From contig JBMOPC010000049.1 in NCBI GenBank assembly GCA_049323915.1, positions 1 through 64,000 on the forward strand: 64,000 nt of DNA, given 5' to 3'. Below the pieces are notes generated by a model. It did no database searches and had not been told where the DNA came from. It saw nothing but the letters and a program-made list of their open reading frames with translations. Shown here piece by piece: positions 56,475-63,960 of the stretch; position 1 is the first letter of the stretch, and the number at the start of each line of letters is the position of its first letter. The translations under genes were made by a program, and so were the position numbers. The stretch comes from BRHc4a sp049323915 (GTDB taxonomy: Bacteria; Bacillota; Desulfotomaculia; Desulfotomaculales; Desulfocucumaceae).

Positions 56475-56729
56475 TTATATAGCCGCCTCGTAGGCCTGTA
56501 ACACCGCATTCTGTATTACTTCCCGGGCGGAAGATGTGATGGGATGCGCTATGTCTCTGAATTCGCCGTCCGGAGTTTTCCTGCTGGGCATAGCAACAAA
56601 AAGCCCGTTTTGTCCTTCAACTACCTTGACGTCATGTATAACAAACATATCATCAAGTGTAACCGAAACTATTGCCTTCATTTTACCTTCCGACAAAATT
56701 TTACGCACCCTTACGTCGGTTACCACCAA
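56475..56729 (-). CDS. spoVG: RNA-binding regulator SpoVG
   Basis: A conserved small regulator that affects septation, cortex formation and virulence genes in Firmicutes and binds RNA/DNA. The 84-residue product has VTDVRVRKILSEGKMKAIVS, TLDDMFVIHDVKVVEGQNGL and the hallmark AMPSRKTPDGEFRDIAHPI. The start is taken as TTG at 56729, which aligns with the B. subtilis N-terminus and has AAGGAAGGTGG 8 bp before it; GTG codons at 56741 and 56738 are alternatives. A sigma-H-type promoter lies upstream. Confidence 0.95.
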   Translation of the reverse strand: MVVTDVRVRKILSEGKMKAIVSVTLDDMFVIHDVKVVEGQNGLFVAMPSRKTPDGEFRDIAHPITSSAREVIQNAVLQAYEAAI

Positions 56730-56779
56730 TCCCCTCACCACCTTCCTTTTACATAATTTTCAACAGAATGATTTTGATT

Positions 56780-56808
56780 GAATTCTCCATTGAAAAAAAA
56801 ATTCCTTC
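56780..56808 (-). promoter_or_regulatory. sigma-H-type promoter of spoVG
   Basis: On the minus strand GAAGGAATT (56800-56808), 11 bp with a run of T, GGAGAATTC (56780-56788). It fits the sigma-H consensus RnAGGAwWW, N11-12, RnnGAATww. spoVG is the classic sigma-H gene of B. subtilis. Confidence 0.75.
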
Positions 56809-56882
56809 ATTTTTCCAGTTGGATATGAAAAATATTCCTTAAATATAATAAACTATTAAATAGCCGGGGAAATGTGTTCGGA

Positions 56883-58100
56883 CTATAACACCTCTATGCA
56901 ATAACCGGCTTTTTCAAGACTTCTTACCACGCTGTCAATGTGTTCCCAGTCAATTGTCTCCAGTATGAATTCCACTTCGGCATCTCTTAGTGGCACCTTG
57001 GGCCTTGAGCGGTCATGTACGATGGATATTATATTGACCTCTTGCGACGCAACCAGTGAAACTATTTTCTGCAGGCTGCCCGGCCTGTCGGAAATAACGG
57101 TCCTTATACGCAGGCGCCGTCCGGACTTGACCAGTCCCCTTTCAATTATGTTGGACAGCATGTTGACGTCTATGTTTCCCCCGCTGATCACGGCCACCAC
57201 GTTCAGCCCGTCCATATTCAGCCTGCCGTGGAGCACAGAGGCCAGCGCCGCCGCCCCCGCCCCCTCGGACACCACTTTGCTGCGCTCCAGCAGCATCAGA
57301 ATGGTGCGGGATATTTCCTCGTCATCCACCAGCACCACGTCATCCACGTACTTTTTTATCAGATCTAAGGCAATATTACCCGGACGCCTGACGTTTATGC
57401 CCTCGGCGATGGTGCCCGACACCGGCAGCCCCTTCAGCTCCCCGGATTTGCGGCAGAGGTACACCGCCGGGGCGCCGGCGGACTGTACACCGTAAACCTT
57501 TACCCGGGGCTTGAGTTCTTTTAGAACAAATGAAATACCGCCCAAAAGGCCTCCGCCTCCCACCGGGACAACAACGGCGTCAACGTCGGGAAGCTGATCC
57601 AGTATTTCCAGCCCAAGGGTCCCCTGCCCGGCTATTATGTCCGGATCGTCAAATCCGTGGATATAAGTGGCTCCGGTCTGCTTCTGTATCTCCCCGGCCG
57701 CATCAAAAGCCTCATCGTAATCCTTGCCGGCAAGTATTACTTCAGCGCCATAACCACGGCTGGCCATTATTTTTGTTATGGGGGACCCCTCGGGCATCAC
57801 GATGGAGGCCTTTATGCCCAGGCTGTTTGCAGCATAGGCCACTCCCTGGGCATGATTCCCGGCCGAGGCCGCTATTACACCCCTTGACCTTTCCTCCCCG
57901 GACAATGTGGATATTTTGTTGTATGCCCCCCTTATTTTAAAGGACCCGGTTTTCTGCATATTCTCCAGTTTTAGAAACAGGTTGGCCCCGGTTATGCTGC
58001 TGAAGGTGCTGGAATAGTCCAGCGGGGTTGTGTGAATCACTCCGGCCATCCTGCTCCTGGCCTCTGTCACCCTGTCCAACGCAAGTATTTTTTTGTCCAC
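56883..58100 (-). CDS. ilvA: threonine ammonia-lyase with ACT domain
   Basis: PLP-dependent deamination of threonine to 2-oxobutyrate. The 405 residues carry the PLP-Lys motif GSFKIRGAYNKI (about 51-62), the phosphate loop VVPVGGGGLLGG and a C-terminal ACT domain (about 325-405; SDRPGSLQKIVSLV). This single-ACT form is often called catabolic (TdcB-like), and effector control may differ from biosynthetic IlvA. It is not part of the conserved Firmicutes order here; it lies between the NTP transferase and spoVG. Confidence 0.93.
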   Translation of the reverse strand: MDKKILALDRVTEARSRMAGVIHTTPLDYSSTFSSITGANLFLKLENMQKTGSFKIRGAYNKISTLSGEERSRGVIAASAGNHAQGVAYAANSLGIKASIVMPEGSPITKIMASRGYGAEVILAGKDYDEAFDAAGEIQKQTGATYIHGFDDPDIIAGQGTLGLEILDQLPDVDAVVVPVGGGGLLGGISFVLKELKPRVKVYGVQSAGAPAVYLCRKSGELKGLPVSGTIAEGINVRRPGNIALDLIKKYVDDVVLVDDEEISRTILMLLERSKVVSEGAGAAALASVLHGRLNMDGLNVVAVISGGNIDVNMLSNIIERGLVKSGRRLRIRTVISDRPGSLQKIVSLVASQEVNIISIVHDRSRPKVPLRDAEVEFILETIDWEHIDSVVRSLEKAGYCIEVL

Positions 58101-58220
58101 CAGGAGACCTCCCGTTCAAATTCATTGACAAAATTAAGAAATAGTATACAAAACTAAAGGAATTAGCCAAAAGCTAATTCCAAATATACTTAGCCGCCGG
58201 TATTTACACTGCACCGCCTG

Positions 58221-58973
58221 TCAGGCGGTATCCAACACTTTACTGACCAGCTCCAGATCGCTGGGCTTATCCACATCAACACCCACCTCCGGATAAGTGG
58301 TCACCACCACGGCCCCCTCCACTCCCAAGAGCGCCGAAGCCTTTTTCTCGGCCTCCTTGAGAGTTACCATCCGCAACACGAACTTCAGCAGGAAAGGCAC
58401 TCCCATAAGCCTGCTGAGGCGTATGGGGCTTTTGCGGGCATCAACCAGCTGCTGCCCCATCTCCATGCACCTGGCCACTGCCCCGGGGTCGATGAGAAAA
58501 AGGTTGCCCCCGGTGAAATCCCCTTCCTTAAGGGTAACGTATGTACGCTTGACGCTCAAAAAGTATTTCTCCACTGCTTCCCTTGGAACAACCGGGTAAT
58601 ATACTTCCGCAGACCTGTTTCCGCACTTGTCCAGAAAATCCTCTATGGCCTGGGAGGTGATGAGCGGTATGTCGCAGGTGGCCAGCAGCACCCTTTTGGC
58701 GTCCGGAAGGCATTTCACCCCTCTGGCCACATTCTCCATCAGGCTTCCCTCGGCCTTTACAAACTGAATATCCTTCCGGTCGTAAAAGCCGGGCACATCG
58801 GGAGGGCCCACCACCACTATCCTTCCGATTCGCCTGCAGCTCTTGAGGGCGTCAATAACGTATTCCACCATGGCTTTACGGCCGATTGTAATCATGGCTT
58901 CATAAGGAACCGAACTGCATTGTTTAAGCGGGCCGTCATTCCTGCTCCCGGCCAGTACCAGCGCATCAACCAT
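58221..58973 (-). CDS. MobA-like NTP transferase
   Basis: A 250-residue nucleotidyltransferase-fold protein: DALVLAGSRND at the N-terminus (a deviant form of LAAGxSxRMG, lacking the usual Arg/Lys), VLLATCDIPLITSQAIEDFL with the metal Asp, and GGNLFLIDP. The substrate is unknown; sugar-1-phosphate, CTP or molybdopterin substrates are all possible. Its ATG follows the stop of the GntR regulator with no gap, so they are coupled. The same pair next to ispE replaces purR-yabJ of B. subtilis. Confidence 0.8.
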   Translation of the reverse strand: MVDALVLAGSRNDGPLKQCSSVPYEAMITIGRKAMVEYVIDALKSCRRIGRIVVVGPPDVPGFYDRKDIQFVKAEGSLMENVARGVKCLPDAKRVLLATCDIPLITSQAIEDFLDKCGNRSAEVYYPVVPREAVEKYFLSVKRTYVTLKEGDFTGGNLFLIDPGAVARCMEMGQQLVDARKSPIRLSRLMGVPFLLKFVLRMVTLKEAEKKASALLGVEGAVVVTTYPEVGVDVDKPSDLELVSKVLDTA

Positions 58974-59657
58974 TTATTCTTTGGCCTCCCGCAAGGCATT
59001 TAAAAGGCTTTGCTCGGCGTTTTCCACATGCTCCCTGGCCAGCGCCTGGGCAAGATCGATATTCCTCTCGCTGATTGCCTCCACTATTGCCCGGTGCTCG
59101 TAAAGGGCGTCCCTGGAGCGCCCGGGCTGGGAAAGGGATGTGGTTCTGAACCGCTGTATCTGCTCCTTCAGGTGGGTGACAATCTGTACCAGCCTCTCAT
59201 TGCGGCAGGCCTTGTAGATAAGCTCGTGGAAATTGGTATCTGTTTCCACTATGGCATCCAGTTCAGCCTTGTCACCCAGTTCGGCCGCAAGAACGATGGA
59301 CCTTTCCAGTTCTTCCAGCTCCTTGTCGGTGACCCTTTCAGCCGCCAGGCCTGCGGCAAGGGCCTCCAGCGCCGCCCTGACCTCGAAAACGTCAACAATG
59401 TCCCTGACCGATATCCCCGACACGTAGGCTCCCTTCCGGGGAATCATCACAACAAAGCCTTCCAGTTCAAGCTTTCTGATGGCCTCCCTTACCGGTGTCC
59501 TGCTTACTCCCATCTCCTCGGCCAATTGCATCTCCATCAGACGCTCGCCAGGTTTTAAACGGCCCTGTATGATCGCCTCCCGCAGTGATTCAAACACCAT
59601 CTCCCGCAGGGGCTTGTAGTTGTCCAGCCTGATTGGGACCAGTCGGGGCTGTTCCAT
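58974..59657 (-). CDS. GntR family regulator, FadR subfamily
   Basis: A 227-residue repressor-type regulator with an N-terminal winged helix (about 12-78; LREAIIQGRLKPGERLME and MGVSRTPVREAIRKLELEGF) and a C-terminal FCD ligand-binding domain (about 85-215) with likely metal His residues. The start at MEQPRLVPIRL has GTAGGAGG about 7 bp upstream; the frame extends 19 codons further. It is coupled to the NTP transferase. Ligand and targets are unknown. Confidence 0.9.
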   Translation of the reverse strand: MEQPRLVPIRLDNYKPLREMVFESLREAIIQGRLKPGERLMEMQLAEEMGVSRTPVREAIRKLELEGFVVMIPRKGAYVSGISVRDIVDVFEVRAALEALAAGLAAERVTDKELEELERSIVLAAELGDKAELDAIVETDTNFHELIYKACRNERLVQIVTHLKEQIQRFRTTSLSQPGRSRDALYEHRAIVEAISERNIDLAQALAREHVENAEQSLLNALREAKE

Positions 59658-59760
59658 CCTGATACCTCCTACCATTATACTCCATTTCTTATTGTAATCG
59701 CTCCTCACAAACACTGCAAGTATCCCTAATCAAGGGGTGAAGCAGTGATCCCCGGCGGAA

Positions 59761-60606
59761 TCATACCGTGGCGGTGGCTATAATACTGCATCCGGGCAGT
59801 CTTAGCCTTGAAGCCAGCCCGGCGGCCTCGGCGGGACCCGCGCAAAGTCCGAAAACAGTGGGACCGCTGCCGGACATCAGAGCTCCCATAGCCCCGGCAT
59901 CCACAAGAGAATACTTTATGTTATTTATTTCCGGGTGCAGTGAAGCCGTAACCCTCTCCAGCGCATTATACATCAGCCGGGCCACAGACGGCGCATCCCG
60001 CCTTTCCAGGGCCTCCAGCAGCGCCTCCGGGCCGGGTCCCGCAATTGGCGGCAGTGTATCGTAAAGGCTGTAGACTTCAGCCGTGGAAACACCAAAGGGG
60101 GGCTTGACCAACACCACTCCCACACCTGAAAAGGATGGCAAAGGCGAAAGGTCCCCGCCCTTTCCCCGGGCCAGGGCGGTTTTTCCCGCAAGGCAGAAGG
60201 GAACATCAGCTCCAATCCTTTCTCCCAGCCGTAAAAGACTTCCCTCCCCGGCTTTCAGCTCCCACAATGTATTCAGGCACATAAGGGCCGCCGCCGCGTC
60301 CGAGGACCCCCCTGCCAGCCCGGCCGCGGACGGTATGTTTTTATTGATAAATATTTTTGCTCCCCGGCTCAGGCCATACTCCTTCAAAAGCAGTTCTGCG
60401 GCCTTAAATACAATATTTCCCGGGCCCCGGGGGACTTCGGGGTCACTGGTGTCCACCAGTATTTCACTTCCCGGAAGTGTCTCCACCTCCAGCACATCAT
60501 GAAGTTCCAGGGACTGCATGACGGTAAGTATCTCGTGGTACCCGTCCGGCCTGGTTCCCAGCACGTCAAGGAAAAGGTTTATTTTAGCCCGGGCTTTGAC
60601 ATTCAT
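59761..60606 (-). CDS. ispE: 4-diphosphocytidyl-2-C-methyl-D-erythritol kinase
   Basis: GHMP kinase of the non-mevalonate isoprenoid pathway. The 281 residues contain VKARAKINLFLDVLGTRPDG, the ATP loop SAAGLAGGSSDAAAAL (about 92-107) and MSGSGPTVFGL near the end. Length matches the family. It marks the right edge of the conserved block. Confidence 0.97.
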   Translation of the reverse strand: MNVKARAKINLFLDVLGTRPDGYHEILTVMQSLELHDVLEVETLPGSEILVDTSDPEVPRGPGNIVFKAAELLLKEYGLSRGAKIFINKNIPSAAGLAGGSSDAAAALMCLNTLWELKAGEGSLLRLGERIGADVPFCLAGKTALARGKGGDLSPLPSFSGVGVVLVKPPFGVSTAEVYSLYDTLPPIAGPGPEALLEALERRDAPSVARLMYNALERVTASLHPEINNIKYSLVDAGAMGALMSGSGPTVFGLCAGPAEAAGLASRLRLPGCSIIATATV

Positions 60607-60805
60607 AATTTTCTCCCCGGTGTTACCCCTTAGATTATTTTAGGTATTAATACCACCCGCAGCAACATTTCCCTCTTTTTTTGCTGATAAAATGACAATT
60701 TTGTCCGCCCGGGTGTTTTATTATTATTTACCTTATGACCATTTTTTTTGCAGAATAACCTCTGTTCGCCCGGGCAATATAAAAATATATCAAGGAGGTG
60801 ATTGC

Positions 60806-60961
60806 GTGTCCAAAGTATCGTCCTGCAAGGTTGAAGAATGCATGTACAACAACAACATGGAATGCCATGCCCAGGGAATTGAGGTTCTTTCCAGCACCGC
60901 AGATAAACACTGCTCGCAGTCCGCCAACACCATGTGTCAAACATTTGCTCCCAAGGGATAA
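60806..60961 (+). CDS. DUF1540 domain protein
   Basis: A 51-residue protein with the DUF1540 Cys pattern: SCKVEECMYNNNMECHAQGI and later Cys residues in KHCSQSANTMCQTF. AAGGAGG precedes the GTG start. DUF1540 proteins are common in spore formers, probably bind metal, and have no known function. A hairpin terminator follows. It reads rightward toward the L,D-transpeptidase gene. Confidence 0.85.
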   Translation: MSKVSSCKVEECMYNNNMECHAQGIEVLSSTADKHCSQSANTMCQTFAPKG

Positions 60962-60971
60962 ATTAAACGGC

Positions 60972-61000
60972 GGGACGTCCTTCACAAGGCGTCCCTTCTT
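60972..61000 (+). terminator. terminator after the DUF1540 gene
   Basis: GGGACG, a 12-nt loop with partial pairing, CGTCCC, then TTCTT. Confidence 0.6.
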
Positions 61001-61094
61001 AATTGGCCCGCCACACAACCCCGGCATGTCGGCCTTCACATATTCTATTGCTGATTAATAGATTAATTGAAAGGTTCATAGTGAGGTGATAATA

Positions 61095-61652
61095 TTGGCG
61101 GAAGACACTTCGGCCCATGAGGCCGGGACCTGGCTGGTAATAATCAGGTCGGCCCGCAAGCTTCAATTCTACTCCGGGAATAATCCGGTTAAAACATACC
61201 CGGTGGCGGTGGGCAAACACTCAACTCCTACACCGTTGGGGTCCTACAGGGTTGTCAACAAAATCGTAAACCCCGGAGGAATGCTGGGAACACGCTGGAT
61301 GGGGCTCAGCATTCCAAACGGAAATTACGGGCTGCACGGCACAAACAATCCCTCTTCCATCGGAAAGTACATTTCCAACGGCTGTATCAGAATGTTCAAT
61401 TCAGATGTGGAAGAGCTTTTCCCCAAAATCAGCATAGGGACACCTGTAACCATAACCGATGGAGACAACCCCGGGATCAGCACCTCAGACACAGGTCACC
61501 CTGAAAGCGGGAAAAGGCACATAGTTAAAAAAGGGGACACCCTCTGGAGGATATCGCAGACTTATGGTGTCCCGGTGGATTTGATCGCCAGGGCAAACAA
61601 CATTTCCAACCCGGACATACTGTCCGTTGGACAGGTGCTTATTATACCTTGA
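61095..61652 (+). CDS. L,D-transpeptidase with C-terminal LysM
   Basis: Forms 3-3 peptidoglycan cross-links. The 185-residue protein has a YkuD domain (about 10-125) with HGTNNPSSIGKYISNGCIRM, including the catalytic Cys and His, and a LysM domain (about 140-185; VKKGDTLWRISQTYGVPVDL). There is no signal peptide, as in B. subtilis YkuD, which suggests spore-associated location. The start is TTG with GAGGTG 6 bp before it; an in-frame GTG nine bases upstream would overlap this site. Confidence 0.9.
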   Translation: MAEDTSAHEAGTWLVIIRSARKLQFYSGNNPVKTYPVAVGKHSTPTPLGSYRVVNKIVNPGGMLGTRWMGLSIPNGNYGLHGTNNPSSIGKYISNGCIRMFNSDVEELFPKISIGTPVTITDGDNPGISTSDTGHPESGKRHIVKKGDTLWRISQTYGVPVDLIARANNISNPDILSVGQVLIIP

Positions 61653-61669
61653 GGGTAAAATGGGCTATT

Positions 61670-62116
61670 TTACTTTCGCAGCAAAAGCCACGCCCCGGCA
61701 GCCATCAGAATAGTTCCACCCACCCTGCACCAGTTAAAGCTCAGCCTGTCCATGCCAAAAAGCCCGAAATGGTCAATCAGCCCGGCGGTCAGCACCTGCC
61801 CCAGTATAATTGCCGTTGTGGCCGGCGCCACACCGACTTTGGGAATACTGCGTATCACCCCGTAGGTGATAATCACCCCCAGTATTCCCCCCAGATATGT
61901 ATAAACAGGGGCATGGCTTATCAGTGACAGTTTCCCCTCACCCAGCTTGAATACGAAAAGGAGTACGGAAACGAATAACAGGCCCACCAGGTGAACCACG
62001 AAGGTGGCCTCCAAAAGCCCGATAACCTTGCTGAGAGCCGCGTTTAACGTTCCCTGGAAGGCCATGGTTACCCCTGAAAGGGCCGCGATAATCAGTGCCA
62101 GCAGACGGACAGTCAT
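61670..62116 (-). CDS. DMT-family (DUF606/YdcZ) transporter-like membrane protein
   Basis: The 148 residues form five hydrophobic helices typical of half-size EamA-like DUF606 proteins: MAFQGTLNAALSKVIGLLEA in the first helices, and YLGGILGVIITYGV, VAPATTAIILGQVLTAGLID and GTILMAAGAWLLL later. Such proteins probably work as dimers; substrate is unknown. It converges with the L,D-transpeptidase gene. Confidence 0.85.
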   Translation of the reverse strand: MTVRLLALIIAALSGVTMAFQGTLNAALSKVIGLLEATFVVHLVGLLFVSVLLFVFKLGEGKLSLISHAPVYTYLGGILGVIITYGVIRSIPKVGVAPATTAIILGQVLTAGLIDHFGLFGMDRLSFNWCRVGGTILMAAGAWLLLRK

Positions 62117-62184
62117 CAGAACCTTCCGCCTTTTTGAAATACATACAAACCTCCCACCCCAAAAGAGGTTTTGGCAATACCATT

Positions 62185-62217
62185 CAAAAAATCACCCCCA
62201 CGTTATGGGGGTATTTT
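62185..62217. terminator. hairpin between the DMT gene and the 62330 gene
   Basis: ACCCCCACGTTATGGGGGT flanked by runs of A and T on either side, able to act in both directions. Confidence 0.6.
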
Positions 62218-62329
62218 ATGCCGCTGCGGCAATATAATATACATGCCCAGGTGGCCGTAAAGTATGACAATAATTATTACAACATAAAAGGATCCGAATT
62301 TTCATTCCCTTGGTGGCTGCTTTGGTCAA

Positions 62330-62848
62330 TTATCCCAACCGGCGGTCCCATGACAGGTGGCCCCCGTGCCCTTTTATCTCCCTGGGCCCGCTCAGGCTTT
62401 CCGCCGCCTTCTCACTTGCGGCAGGCCGCTCCCTGGCCTCCTGCCCCTCATAATCCGGCCGCTGCGGCGGGCCTGGAGGGGGCTGCATCATACTGCTCAG
62501 CAAACCAAGCAAAAGGGCATTCTCCGGCCTTTGGCCACGGGAACCCAGAAGACTTAACAAAAGGGCGGGATTTATGCCGGCACTGCCGCCGCGGGCCCCT
62601 CCCTGCTGTCCCTGCCCCTGGGCAAGCATCTGCAGCAATGTCATCATCAGCGGATCTTCCGCCGGGGATCTGGAAACAGGAGCCCCGGTCAGGGACATTT
62701 TATTCATAACGCTTACAATCCCAAGCAGGTTGACAAGGCTTACCATGATCATTGTATCGACATTATCCGTGTCTTCCTTTGACTGGTGTTCCATAAGCCG
62801 GAACAATACACCTTCCAGGTGCGCGCCACCCGGCGTTTCACCGGACAT
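62330..62848 (-). CDS. uncharacterised Gly/Pro/Met-rich protein, paralogue A
   Basis: A 172-residue protein starting MSGETPGG, with an acidic stretch, a hydrophobic SLVNLLGIVSVMNKMS segment (about 37-52), a Gln/Gly linker (AQGQGQQGGARGG), NPALLLSLLGSRGQ and a charged tail. It is clearly related to the 138-residue protein at 63354-63770, with matching MSGE start, SLVNLxGIV, and [ND]PxxLLSxLG motifs. I recognise no family. Hydrophobic and Gly/Pro-rich composition suggests self-association, perhaps a spore or envelope structural protein. Confidence 0.7.
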   Translation of the reverse strand: MSGETPGGAHLEGVLFRLMEHQSKEDTDNVDTMIMVSLVNLLGIVSVMNKMSLTGAPVSRSPAEDPLMMTLLQMLAQGQGQQGGARGGSAGINPALLLSLLGSRGQRPENALLLGLLSSMMQPPPGPPQRPDYEGQEARERPAASEKAAESLSGPREIKGHGGHLSWDRRLG

Positions 62849-62960
62849 ATCACAACCCCCCCCCGGGTTTCATGCATCTATTCGGTAACATATTTTAACC
62901 CTTCGCCATAATATGGAATTAGTCGCAAAACTTTATTTGTTTTTTAAGGAGGTCAATAAA

Positions 62961-63317
62961 TTGGCGGAACAACATTACCCCCATCCTGCCCTGCTCCCGG
63001 TGCTGCTGGCTCTTTCCCACTCAGGGGAGAATATCGATAAGGCCCTGGAAGATTTTATAAAACTGGCCCAGTCAACCAGAGAGGCAATGCAGTCCATGAG
63101 AAGCAGCATAGAAATAATTAATGCCAGCATGATGAAAATCACTCCCCAGGGCGGCATACCGGCACGGCCCTGGTTCGCGGGGCCTCCGCCGTTCACACCC
63201 CCGGGCGCGCCGCACGTACTGCCGGCAAAGGATAATTCCACCGTTCCTCCGGCTGTCGATTCAGAATCTGAAAAGATCAAACCGGAAGAAAACCAGGCGG
63301 AATACAAAAAGGAATAA
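62961..63317 (+). CDS. uncharacterised small protein between the two paralogues
   Basis: A 118-residue product: N-terminal helix-rich half (PHPALLPVLLALSHSGENID, LAQSTREAMQSMRSSIEIIN) and a Pro-rich, then acidic C-terminal half (PARPWFAGPPPFTPPGAPHV). The TTG start has AAGGAGG 7 bp upstream; the open frame extends further without a site. It is transcribed divergently from paralogue A and converges with paralogue C. Unknown function; a partner of the flanking proteins is plausible only by position. Confidence 0.65.
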   Translation: MAEQHYPHPALLPVLLALSHSGENIDKALEDFIKLAQSTREAMQSMRSSIEIINASMMKITPQGGIPARPWFAGPPPFTPPGAPHVLPAKDNSTVPPAVDSESEKIKPEENQAEYKKE

Positions 63318-63353
63318 GCCCGCCCGCAGGGGTGAAGAACAGGCAGGCCGTCC

Positions 63354-63770
63354 TCAGGCGCCCGACTTCACCCCTTCTTCACGGGCCTCTTCAGGAGACC
63401 GCCCCTGAAACTGCCCGGCCTGCGGCCCCATAAGGCGGCTCAGCAGCCCGGCCAGCTGGCCGGGATTGGGCCCGCCTTTTCCTCCCAGAATGGATAAAAG
63501 GGCGGATGGATCAACCGGTCCCCTCATTCCGGGGTTGTTTTCCGGCGACACTACAACCTGGGCACCATCCCCCTCCGGGATATTTTTCATTTCCAGCGGG
63601 AAACTTTTAATTCCGGCCCTGTGGCTGATTATATTGACAATTCCCATAAGGTTGACCAGGCTGAGCAAAATCAACAGATTGCCCTGTTCCATATTCCCGG
63701 CACCGCCGGCCCTTAAGAGCGCAAACAGTGTTTCCTCCATACCGGCAAATCTAGCCTCTTCCCCAGACAA
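63354..63770 (-). CDS. uncharacterised Gly/Pro/Met-rich protein, paralogue C
   Basis: A 138-residue paralogue of the protein at 62330-62848: MSGEEARFAGMEETLF, hydrophobic LLILLSLVNLMGIVNII (about 30-46), DPSALLSILGGKGGPNPGQL and a Gly/Gln-rich end. The TTG start at 63770 is preceded by GAGGGGG at 7 bp; a TTG two codons upstream is too close. The shared segments could form an oligomerisation or membrane-association module. Confidence 0.7.
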   Translation of the reverse strand: MSGEEARFAGMEETLFALLRAGGAGNMEQGNLLILLSLVNLMGIVNIISHRAGIKSFPLEMKNIPEGDGAQVVVSPENNPGMRGPVDPSALLSILGGKGGPNPGQLAGLLSRLMGPQAGQFQGRSPEEAREEGVKSGA

Positions 63771-63844
63771 AATCAATCCCCCTCTTAAATAAAGACATTT
63801 TTAATATATATGCCGGCCATGACTCCGGTGCCACTTTTATCTTA

Positions 63845-63898
63845 TAAAAAAGGGGCTGCGCCCCTTCGGACGGTATAAACGTCCTACCCCCACTAAAG
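63845..63898 (+). repeat. dispersed intergenic element, copy 3 (truncated)
   Basis: The first 50 or so bases of the element (GGGGCTGCGCCCC, GGACGGTATAAACGTCC, ACCCCCACTAAAG) are present; the part with the DnaA-box sequence is missing. Confidence 0.8.
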
Positions 63899-63903
63899 AT
63901 TTT

Positions 63904-63939
63904 TAAAAAAAGAAGCTGTTCCGGGAAGAAACAGCTTCT
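63904..63939 (-). terminator. terminator of the gene entering from the right edge
   Basis: On the minus strand AGAAGCTGTTTC...GGAACAGCTTCT forms a strong stem followed by TTTTTTT. Confidence 0.85.
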
Positions 63940-63960
63940 ACCGTCCTTTTTTCAATTGTT

